Origin: Plazaster borealis
Taxonomy: Eukaryota > Echinodermata > Asteroidea > Forcipulatida > Labidiasteridae
Assembly: GCA_021014325.1 (NCBI GenBank)
Contig: CM037461.1
Location: forward strand, 3,435,501 to 3,499,500
DNA length: 64,000 nucleotides
Direction of reading: 5' to 3'
This document shows, in pieces, positions 19,701-31,700 of the stretch; position 1 is the stretch's first letter, and each line of letters starts with the position of its first letter. The notes under the pieces were generated by a model that saw only the letters and a list, made by a program, of their open reading frames with translations, did no database searches and was not told where the DNA came from. Made by a program: the position numbers and the translations under genes.

Positions 19701-22700
19701 GGAAGCTGACACCATTAGCCTTTTTGAGATACATGGTGGACACTATAGGAGTGCACTGTAGGATTTGGGTGTATACAGACAAATTTACCCAAATCAAACA
19801 GTGTTACAGTAATGTGTCCGCCATATCTCATATTGGCTTTCTACCAGCCTTGCTATCATAGGCAGCTTGCCGTTACCACTTGTCACTAACCCCAGGGAAG
19901 GTAAGCACTACAAATCGATTGATGCTGATTGGCTTACCAAAAGTTACTACTCAGTGCGTAGGCTTGTTAATAACTTTCAAACATTTGTAGGACGCTAAAT
20001 ACGTGTGTTTCAAAATGCAAGTATTTTTGAAGCGATCCACTTAAAAAAACTGCAAAGAGTTGGACATGTCACAAGATCAAAGAAGAATGAGAGGGGGACC
20101 AGCTGCCCCCTTTGACTTTATGCCTCTTTTGCGGGTTACCATTTTGAGTGAGAGTGGATCGGCCACAGGATCATTTAAAATATCTAGTCAATTATTATTA
20201 GTTTTTTTCACCCCAAAGTTTAGTGGATTGAGGATCAGGCTCAGTGGTTTCTTTCCCTTTCTTTTACCACTGTGGACCCCGGTTTGAATCCCACCTCAGA
20301 CCACAGCGTTGCATGTAGATTGGGTTTTCAGTCCCTACCTGATTGCGTGGGTTTTCCCCCATTGGGGTTTTCCCCCATTGGGGTTTTCCCCCCACATCTA
20401 AAACTGTGCACTTTTTTCTCATTTCCTATTCATCCTATTATTGGTGCTAATTGTTCTGTTGGATGTGCAATTAAATAAATCAAAGTTAACCTTTCATGCA
20501 CCATTTATTTTAGTGATAAATTGATCATGTGGACAAATTAAATGTTTACTCAATTTTTGTGTGCAAATGGCGACCCCCTTAAAAAACAGGTCACAATAGC
20601 ACCCTCAAGAGTCCTGAAAAAACTGTGTGGCCGTGCGATCTTTATTTTTCATTTTACCACTATTTTTCTGAAGGGATTTCAACCGGACGCTAGTGACCAG
20701 TCGGCGTGTGAAAGAGTTGAACAAAACATACAGCGTTTTCACTGGCAAATTAAAATGTTAGGGCCAAGCACCTTGCGCGTTTATCCAGAGGTCACAGGTT
20801 CAAATCCCGTTCTAGTGATTTTTTCCTTGTTCACCTCAAAAATTGTTTAAGACCTCGCATGTTAATCCAGCAGGTTCAAATCCTGTTCTAATTATTTTTT
20901 TTAATTGTTCACCTCAAACAAATTCTTAATCGTCGCTATTTTTACATCAATTTCAGACGTCAGGAAAGTTTAACATGGGAGGACAAAGGCCACACTGCCC
21001 TCGTCCACCGACGCCTGGTTCTCCTCAGTAAGATCTTCCTTCCCTGGAAAGGCCTCGTCCACGGCGACAAAGTCACAGGCAAAAAACCCAAACCGACCAA
21101 ACTACCTCAAAAACGGACTCTCTCTAAAACCGCAAAGAACAGTCCCGCTGACTGCGGGGAGAGCAGTAAGAAACGCACAAAGCCGGACGAGTTCCGGATA
21201 GGTGAGATCAAGAGGAAGTGGACGGTGCTGACACCAGGGGTAACTGGCCTCAGGAATCTCGGCAACACCTGTTATATGAACTCCATTTTGCAGGTGCTTG
21301 GGTGAGTGTGTTAATTTGTTTAATGGGGCACTAGGGTCCAAGTTCGCAAGGACCAATGGTTAACTAGTGGTTGTTTAGTGACATACGTAGGGCATGCGCA
21401 CAGAAGTTGAAGTGCGAACGACCCTAGTCATGTCATGTCAACACGACCGGCGACTCAATGTACGAAATCAGTTTCTTATAACTGGTCCACTCTGCACTGT
21501 GCTATGAAAACAGCTATTGGTAACCAGCGATGCAACCATGCCAAGTAGGCTGGTTCCAAATAGTCGACTAGCGTAGTCCAACTATCGTCGAATGGACAGA
21601 GTTCGGGCTAAAGTAGTCGAACTATAGTCAACGATAGTCCTTGCCCGAACTTACTTTTATTTTGCCTGGATTTTGGTTTCTGCGCCGTGTGAAAGGTCGT
21701 GTTCGGGTATGACCAACGTCCGTGTTCAAAACGTGGCCGAGCGGATAAGAGCACCGGACTGAAGCTCTGGTGTTTCTGATCAGCAGAGTGTGGGTTCGAG
21801 TCCCGGTCATGGCACTTAAACATTATTGCTGCGTCCTTCGCATGGGACGTAAAGTCGTAGGTCTCATGTGTTGTGTAATGCAAGTAAAAAGAACCCAATG
21901 CACTTATCGTAGAGAGAAGGGGTTCGCCTCGGTGTTCCTGGTTTAATTGGCTGCATATTGCACCACAGCACCTTGTAAACCATTACTTTGTGCTGTGAAA
22001 AGGAAAAAGGTCTCATACTTCATAACGTAGCTCCACATACCTTACAGGATAAAAAATATAATAATGTTGGAGCGACATGAACATCACTGAGTGACAGATT
22101 TGAGCACTATACAAGAAGCCACTTTTATTGTTATTATTATTATTAAGACATCTAGCGCACAAGTCCAGGGCTCTAGTTTGCCTTCGTTGTGTGAAAAGGG
22201 CTGAAAGGCACTGAACACGTTTGGAAATTGTCAAAGACCAGTGTTCTCACTTGGTGTATCCCAACATATGCATAAAATAACAAGCCTGTGAAAATTTGGG
22301 CTCAATTGGTCATCGAAGTTGCAAGAAAATGATGAAAGAAAAAACACCCTTGTTGTACAAATTTGTGTGCTTTCAGATAGGAATAAGAACTTCTTGCAAG
22401 AAGTCTTTTATTGTTTTAGTGAGAAATTACCTCTTTCTCAAAAACTACGTTACTTCAGAGGGAGTCGTCTCCTACAATGTTTTATACTATCAACAGCTCT
22501 CCGTTGCTTGTTACCAAGTAAGTTTTTATGCTAATATTTGTTATGAGTCATTGCCAAACGTGTACGATACCTTTAACATGGCTATCTCTATCTTTGTCAT
22601 TTTCAACAGGCATTTACACCAGTTCCGGGAATGTTTTCTACAATTAGAGCTTAACCTTCCGCACAGAGAGAGCAGTCACTTAGTTGGAACAAGACGACAG

Positions 22701-25700
22701 ATTGAATACATGAGGCAGACCACAATAGAATGTTTCGAGGCAAGTACATGTAGCATTCCTAAATGTTATGTGTATCTAAATATGGATTTTGAGGCATTTT
22801 ATGGTGAGGTATCAATGTATATTCAGTTTGCGGTAGCACATCATTCTTTGGACCTCATTTCGTTCAACTTATCAATACTGTATGTTTACACATAAGCAGT
22901 AATTTCTCTTTCAATTTTTTTTCTCACAGGAAGTCCAGAAACCCAAAGATGGCGCGAAGATCAAGGGCCGTATTTTGCGCCAACCAGGCCCCTCTTCTGG
23001 GGGTCTAAGCGGAGGTTCAGATGAAACGGTCGACCCATCAAAGTATAAAGATCCTCGAACGGTCAGGAATAATTTGTGAGTTTTTTTAATCGGATAACCC
23101 TTTCCTTACCATAGGTGACTTTAGTCGACTGCACTCATACCCCCTCTTCTTTACCATAGGTGACTTTAGTCGACTGCACTCATACCCCCTCTTCATTACC
23201 ATAGGTGACTTTAGTCGACTGCACTCATACCCCCTCTTCATTACCATAGGTGACTTTAGTCGACTGCACTCATACCCCCTCTTCATTACCATAGGTGACT
23301 TTAGTCGACTGCACTCATACCGCCTCTTCCTTACCATAGGTGACTTTAGTCAACTGCACTCATACCCCCTCTTCCTCACCATAGGTGACTTTAGTCGACT
23401 GCACTCATACCCCCTCTTCCTTACCATAGGTGACTTTAGTCGACTGCACTCATACCCCCTCTTCATTACCATAGGTGACTTCAGTCCACTGCACTCATAC
23501 CCCCTCTTCATTACCATAGGTGACTTTAGTCAACTGCACTCATACTCCCTCTTCTTTACCATTGGTGACTTGAGTCAACTGCACTCATACCCCCTCTTCC
23601 TTAATACCATAGGTGACTTTATTACGTATTTTGCTGTAAAACAGTATCTTCAAGGAGATGATGGAGTTTGCAAAAATGGCCTTTAATTGAAAGCTTTCTG
23701 ATGTGTAAAGCCCCTTTCACACGAGAGCAATTAGCAAGGGTCCCTTGCTAATTTGTAGAATGGTTGTAAAATTTCACCTCGCCAAACGTGGATGGATTCG
23801 ATGTTCCTGTGAAACTACTGTGAAAGTTTGTTGCTGTTTTCTCAGCAAGTAGGCACTGTATTCAGCTGAAACTTCCACATGTGACTTTTATTGTACAGGT
23901 CTTTCTTGATAATTTTGCCTAAAATCAGTATTACGTTGACAAAAAGCAATCTCTGACCCTACCTTTAAAGGCACTGGACACGTTTGGTAATATATATTTG
24001 CATAAAAACTGCCGATAGTATAAAACTTTGTGAGAAATGACTCCCTCTGAAGTAACGTAGTTTATGAGAAAGAGATAATTTCTCACTAAAATAATTGAAT
24101 CTGAGAAACACTTCAGGCCTGAAGCCTTTCTCAGGCATCTGAAAGCGCACAAATTTGTGCAACTAAGGGTGTTTTTTCTTTCATTATTTTCTTGCAACTT
24201 CGATCACCAACTGAGCCCAAATTTTCACAGGTTCTTTATTTTATGCATATATGTTAAGATACACCAAGTGAGAATACTGGTCTTTGACAATTACCAAACG
24301 TGTCCAGTGCCTTTAACACAGATCAGTGATGTTACATTAAACCTATAGGTTCCTTATTCAGTGTTTCCTTATCCAAGTTACATAACTATCTGGGGTCTCC
24401 ACTCAACAAGCTTGCCTTCAGGAGACCCACACCACTTAATCACTGCATTGTATTTAAAGTATTGTATGTGTCGTGGCCGAGCGGATAAGAACACCGAACT
24501 CAAGCTCTGGTGTTTCTGATAAGCAGAGTGTGGGTTCAAATCCCAGTCGTGACACTTGTCTCCTTAAGCAAGACACTGAACCACATGCTTCGTCCTTCGG
24601 ATGGGACGTTAAGCCGTAGGTCCCGTGTGTTGTGTAATGCATGTAAAAGAACCCAGTGCACTTATCGTAAAGAGAAGGGGTTCCTGGTTTGATTGGCTGC
24701 ATATTGCGCCACAGCACCTTGTAAACCATTACATGGTGCTATGTAAAGGAAAAAGGTCTCATACTTCAACACGTAACTTCACTTATACCTTGTAGGAAAA
24801 ATACTGAGCGCTTTGAGACACCCATCGGGAGTATAAAGCGCTATATAAGAACTGCTTATTATTATTATTATTATTATTATTATATTATTATTCTGTATGT
24901 AAATTGATTGAGTGGAAATGAACTGAACTGAACTGAACTGAACTGTAAAACCAAATAATATTCCGGTTTTCTACTTGTACCGCTTTGTTTTTCTCTTGCA
25001 GTCCACTGTGTCATGAGTTGCACGTCTTGTACCGTGTGATGTGGTCAGGAAAATGGGCCATTGTTTCCCCACACGCCATCTTGAGCAGCGTGTGGCGTCT
25101 CATCCCATCCTTCAGAGGCTACTCGCAGCAGGATGCTCAAGAATTCCTCTGGTAAGTAAGAGAGGTCAGAGCGTGTCGTGGCCGAGCGGTTAAGAGAACC
25201 GGAGTCGAGCTCTGGTGTTTCTGATCAGCAGAGTGTGGGTTTGAGTCCCGGTCTTGACACTTGTATCCTTGAGCAAGATACTTTTACCACAATTCCTTTG
25301 GATGGGACGTAAAGCCACAAGTCCTGTGTGTTGTGTAAGGCACGAAAAAACACCCAATGCTTTTATCGTAAAGACAAGGGGTTTGCCCTGGTGTTCCTGG
25401 TTTGATCGGCAGCATATTGCACCACAGCACCTTGTAAACCATTACAACAGAAAAATAATACGAACACAAACTGTATGCTCTCTATATACAGAGCATACAG
25501 TTTGTGTTTGTTACACTCTACAGCCTGTGGCATGTCATGGCCGAGCGGATAAGAGCACCGGACTGGAGCTCTGGTGTTTCTGATCAGCAGAGTGTGGGTT
25601 CGAGTCCCGGTCATGACACTTGTGTCCTTAAGCAAGACACTTAACCATTATCTCTTCACCCAGGAGTACTAATGGGTACTGGCGAGAGCTGGGGAGTAAC

Positions 25701-28700
25701 CTGCGATGGACTTGCAGCCTGTCTAGGGGGAATAGAAATATTCTCAGTCGGTTAATGCCAAGGAAACCGGATATAAACACCGGCCTGATGAGCCATATTG
25801 GCATGGGACAGACTTTACTTTACTAACACTATACAGCCAGTATCTTCTGTTGAACTTTTTATTTTCTGTTTTTTTACCAGTGAATTTCTAGACAAAGTCC
25901 ACTCGGAGCTCCAGTGTGTTGCCTCGGCGCCCCTCGTCCGGATGACCAGCGGAGCATTAGTAGCAACAAAAGACATCGTAACGGAGAGCTTTGAGGGCGG
26001 TATTGTAAGTCAGGTGACATGTCTGAACTGCCTAAACAAATCCAATACCTTTGAGCCGCTCGGAGATTTGTCGTTAGAGTTTCCCGAAAGGTGAGTTAAA
26101 CATAAACTTTAGTAAAAAGACACAACAATGGAAACTGACGGGCTAAATGTTTTAACTAATTTTGGGTTGAACAACAACAAATTGACTAGAGCAGGATTTG
26201 AACCTGCGACCTCCGGATTAAAGTGCCGGCACTCTACCAACTGAGCTATCTAGCCCTATGTTGACTGTCTCCCTATTTTGTCAATATTTTGTGCGGGGGT
26301 GCCAGTCAGAAGCCATTCAACCTGTAATAGACTGTGCAAGTCTCGCGCATATCGGAACGAGAAAACACGTCAAAGGAAGAACATTTTTTTTCTCTTAAAT
26401 CAAATGTTTGTTTTAAATTATATTCAATGATAAAATCTGAAGAACAAAAAGACTTATTACCTGTTTATAAAATCAGTTTTAGTATTTATTTATACACAAA
26501 TAATTTGTTAATTATTATTGAAGCAAAATTAAAACGCTGGGACAAGGATGCTTATTTTTTCTTAACTTTTCAGAAACCACTTTTGTGATTTCGCGATGGT
26601 CACACGGGCGTAAAATTAACGCCTGACGCAGTTTACAGAGGACGCTGACGCCTCAACAACCATACACTGCCATGAAAAGGCTTTGCGTTGCAATTACAAT
26701 ATCAGGCGATTATCCTCGCGCATCCAAAACAAGCGTTTACATAAGTTTTGTGATCGGAGGTAAGCACATAATTCTTATTTTTTGCAACAACCGGAAGCTG
26801 AGGTCAAGTTTAATTATCGGGTTTTCTTCGTTATATTGTTGAATTGATTTTAATTTCATATTTTTTATCACTAAGTATTACATTCCCAACAAATGTATTT
26901 TTCTTGGTCATAAACCACGTTAAACTAAAATAATTGACAAAACAAAATCTTGCCCACGTAAACCTCCCTGTCAAATATGCGCGAGACTTGCACAGTCTAT
27001 TGCCGTACAGCCAGGGATCACACCCAAGGGAAACTTGATATAATTCAAAGCCTGATTTCTTGGAGGCCCTTTGGCACAGGTTGGCAATATTCATCAATGC
27101 ACTTCATGCTCTTCTTCATCTTTAGATACCAGTTTAGCGAGTGGAGAACCAGCCTCTCTGAAGCCAGCTGCCCCCTGACAGAAATGCTGGCTAAGTTTAC
27201 TGAGCGAGAAAATCTTGGGAAGGTCTACGCGTGCGAGCGATGTAACAGCAGAAGGCGGAACACCTCAGTCAAGCCAGAGATTCGTACTGAGGCTACAAAG
27301 AGACTGCTCCTCACAAAACTACCCCAGGTGTTACGTCTTCACCTCAAGAGATTCAGGTAGGTTTCATCAGGGAGGCCAGTTTTTTCGGCCATTGCCAGAG
27401 TTCTGGTTTTTTCATATTTTCCGTGGCATGTCAGGGCGGAGTGGTCAAGCGCACTAAACTCAAGCTCTTGGTGTTTCTGATCAGCGGAGTGGATCATCAC
27501 ACTGGACTCTGGTGTTTTTGATCAGCGGAGTGTGGGTTCAAGTCCCGGTCGTGACACTTGTGTCCTTAAGCAAGACACTTATCTGTTATTGCTTCGTCCT
27601 TCAGATGGGACGTAAAGCCGTAGGTCCTGTGCGTTGTGTAATGCACGTACAGGAACCCAGTTACACTTATCGCTAAGAGAAGGGGTTTGCCCCGTTGTTT
27701 CTGGTATTGGCTGCTGAATGCGCCAAAGCACCCTGTAAACCCTTAAGGTGTTACATAAATCGGTTTCATAATTTAAAACCTTAAAAAACCTGTTTGGAAA
27801 TAAATAATGGTAAGCACTTTTAGACGCCCGTAGATAAAGCGCTGTACAAAAACTAGTTATAATTAATTTATGATGTGGATGATACCCATGTCTACATCCT
27901 TATGGACTGTGAAGGGGGTAACCCTGTTTCAGCCCCAAGAGTAGGTCGCAATGGCCCCTGGTGGCAGTTGATTTGGGTCAAGAGTCCAACTCAGTTAAGT
28001 GTAGGGCCAATGATTTTCCGCGATCGCGGAAAACGGACGGAATTCGCGGAATCTGCCCTTTGAAACGGAAAACGGGATTTGAGTTTGAAGTAAAAAAAAA
28101 TATAGTGACAAAAGCGTAGGTTTTTTTCATGTTATTAAGGCCAAACCTATTGAAATTGATCAGGCAAGCTAACTTAACACTGCATTCTTTATTAAGTTTC
28201 TTTTTTTTAAACTAAAAAAGCATCAGAAATCAGACCGTAAAAAGTTGCGAGATCGTACTGTTGACTCGACCTGACTTACATAGTACATAGCAAATGAATA
28301 CACGTTAGACCATAAATCATCACATTCACGGCACGATCTTTACATTTTTTTCACCCAAATTGCATTTTCACCCTCCCTTTTATCAACAATTATACTCAAA
28401 CTAGCTTACCTACGCTCTATATGAACACAGACTTTGATTTTTCATCTCAGAAAGGTCTAAAATCAACCATAAACTTTCAACATTTTGTCGCCAAAGCGAA
28501 AACAATATGGCTGACAATTTGTTTCTGTGTGGAGGAGAAGTACACGGTGACGTCATATGCAATGATACTGCAGTGCAACGGCTGTTACATGATTCTTGTT
28601 GTTGTTGCAGCGATCAGTCAGTGAGTCAGTGCATTACATTTTTAGAAATTGCCAACTCCGGAACTGAATCGGCGGTTGATTTAAAAAAAATAATTTACAA

Positions 28701-31700
28701 TCTTTTTCAGGAAAATTTTCAATTCAAGTTAACATTTTAAGAAGTCAGCAGTGCATGTTTATAATCGATCCCTGTGTATTAACAACCTTTTATCTATTAA
28801 AGAACATGAAACGGAATTTATGTTGTCTGAAACGGAATTCATGTTTTTTAAAAACGGAATTTGCACTTTTCTGAAACGGAAAATCATTGGCCCTATAAGG
28901 TGTAGCCCTCACCTTGAAGTGGCCTTGTGATGTTAGGCGATCTCTCATAAAAAAATAAATAAAGCATTGTTGATAATTATTTTTTCATGCAGGTGGTGCG
29001 GACGGAATCACAGAGAGAAGATAAACGTCCACGTAGATTTTGATGAAGAGCTGAACATGCGGCCATATTGTTTCGTTGCTAAGGAAGATGAAAGGAGACT
29101 GACTAATGAAGATTTCATCTATGATTTGACGACTGTCGTCATACATCATGGGAGAGGGTAAATTCCTTTTCTTGTGTACATATAGACCGGTCCCCTGTCT
29201 TTTATCCGCAAGGATAAAGACAGGCACTGGTCATACAGGCCCAATAATTTCATTGGATAGAGTGCAGTGAGGTACATAAGGCCAAACAAAAAAAGTGTTC
29301 TGTTTCTGGTAACCGACCTACCCTAACTTTACACCGCCAACCTAAACTTTTTATTTGGCTTGAAAAGGGAAAAAATAAAATTAAAAAATACAAAATAAAT
29401 ACAAAATAAATACAAACAAATATTGTACCATGGACAAAATGTCTGACTTTGACCGGAAAAATGTCATTTTTATAAATATATTTGACACAATCGTACCTCC
29501 ATATTAACCAGCAACATCTCCTGCGTACCCCATGTGAGTTTAAAGTATACTAAAGAGGTCTTCCATAGATTTTGGGGCAATACAAAAAAAAAACTTAAGT
29601 AATCGGACACAGAACACTTTTTTTGTTTGGCCTAAGCTTTCCATGGGTTATGATTGGTCCGAGTTGATGTAGTTTGTCAGCGTGTACTTTCGATCGTCTG
29701 TTACAGTGTGTTCATAATGTTTGTACATGCATGTAGTGTTGTTTACTAAGTGTACATGTACGTGTGAATTGACTGCGATCTCCATGTGAAATGGAAGTGA
29801 GGTCAAAGGTACATCTGGCAGGATCCTGCCAGTTGCTCAAGGCCAGTATCTGGCATCATTCACGAGCCTCAAAGTGCGATGTCAGATGTTCAGGCTAATG
29901 TACAAATGTACATGTATCAAATGAAAAAAACAAAACTTGAGGGAGACTTCCAAAACCAGGGCTCGAATTTTACGCTGGTGGTGTGTCGTGGTCGAACGGA
30001 TAAGAACATCAGACTCAAGCTCTGGTGTCTCTGATAAGGGCCCAATTTCATAGAGCCACTTAAGCAGAAAACAGTGCTTAAAATTGTTCTGCTAAGCAAA
30101 AATAAGCAGGATACCAGTCACAGATTGTACATGTGACATGCTGTTTTGGCTGGTAACCTTAATTTGGTAAGCATAATTTTGTTGTGCTTAGTTACTTTTT
30201 GTGCTTAAGCAGCTCTATGAAATTGGGCCCAGCAGGTTGTGGGTTCGAGTCGCAGTCGTGACACTTGTGTCCTTAAACAAGACACTTAACCATTATTGCT
30301 GCGTCCTTCAGATGGGACTAAAGTCGTAGGTCCCGTGTGTTGTGTAATGCACGTAAAAGAACCCAGTGCACTTATCGAAAAGAGATGGGGTTAACCCCGG
30401 TGTTCCTGGTTTGATCGGCATATAATAATTATAATTGTTTTCTTTCTTTTTTCTTATCGGCCGAATTTTTATGCGTATCAAGAAAACCGAGTGTGAGAGT
30501 TTGATCAGTTTTCTGCCATTCATTAGTCATCATACAGTAGGAAGGTTAAATTCTTCATGGGAAAGGGGAAAATATCTCTTTGGGGTAATTCTAGCAACAA
30601 AAGTGTAACAGTAATACCTGTTTACCACATTTGTTTTGTCAGGAGCCATTTTATTGCTTCTGGCATTTTGTTACTGGGAAAAAAGTACTTTGTGCACCTG
30701 GAAGAAGGGCAGAGACGCTCTTCTTCCAGGCACAGACAATGTTGTGTGCATTTTAGAATTTTTAATGTGGTTTTTCATGTCCCCCTGGATGTGTGTGTGT
30801 TTTACCGTGCTTTTTTTTGTTTGTGCTTTGTATGTTTTTTGATCTCCTAAATGCTTCTTTGTTTGATTCATTCTGTATTTTTAAACTGTTTACTTAAACA
30901 AAACAAAAATTATTGGTAATTCTTATCTTTTATGTACAATAGACTGTGCAAGTCTCGCGCGTATCGGAACGAGAAAACACGTCAAACGAAGAACATATTT
31001 TTCTCTGAAATCAAATCTTTGTTTTAAATTATATTTAATGCTAAAATCTGGACAACAAAAATACTCATTACATGTTTATAAAATCAGTTTAAGTTTTTAT
31101 GATGAATACACAAATAATGTATTAATTATTATTTTACCAAAATTAAAACTCTGGGACAAGGATGCTAATTTGATCTTAACTTTTCAGAAACCCCTTACGC
31201 GGATTCGCGAAGGTCACATGGGCGTAAAATTAACGTTTGACACAGTTTATATAGGACGCTGACGCCTCGACAACAATAGACTGCTTTGAAAAGGCTTCAC
31301 GTTGCAATTGCAGCATCTGGCGATTATCATTGCGCATCCAAAACAAGCGTTTTCATAAGTTTTGTGATTGGAGGTGGGCACAGAATTCTAAATTTTTTGC
31401 CGCAACCGGAAGCTGAGGTCAAGTTTAATTCTCGGGTTTTCTTCGTGATATTGTTAAATTGATTTTACTTTCATATTTTTGTATCACTAAGTATTACATT
31501 CCCAACAACATATATATTTGTCATGGTCATAAACCACGCTAAACTAAAATAATTGACAAAACAAAATCTTGCCCACGTAGATCTCCATATGGTTGGGACC
31601 ACAATGGTCCCGGAAGTTCAAAATTGCGCGAGACTTGCACAGTCTATTGTTTTGTAATTCAGCCGGTAGGCTGCAATGAGCAGTTTTTTAATAAACCATA

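Noticed and set aside
21731..21816. Possible tRNA-Leu gene
   Set aside because: The same head recurs at more than ten sites joined to a common body and (ATT)n tail, so it is a SINE.
22296..22895. 199-codon + strand ORF overlapping exon 5
   Set aside because: Its first half is MITE family A and its end runs through intron 5; only 22610-22739 is real coding sequence.
23086..23337. Antisense ORF with a repeated 15-residue peptide
   Set aside because: It is a by-product of the 45-bp minisatellite period; nothing else suggests translation.
26977..27360. 127-codon single ORF as a separate gene
   Set aside because: Starts in a MITE end; only the part from 27126 is protease exon 9.
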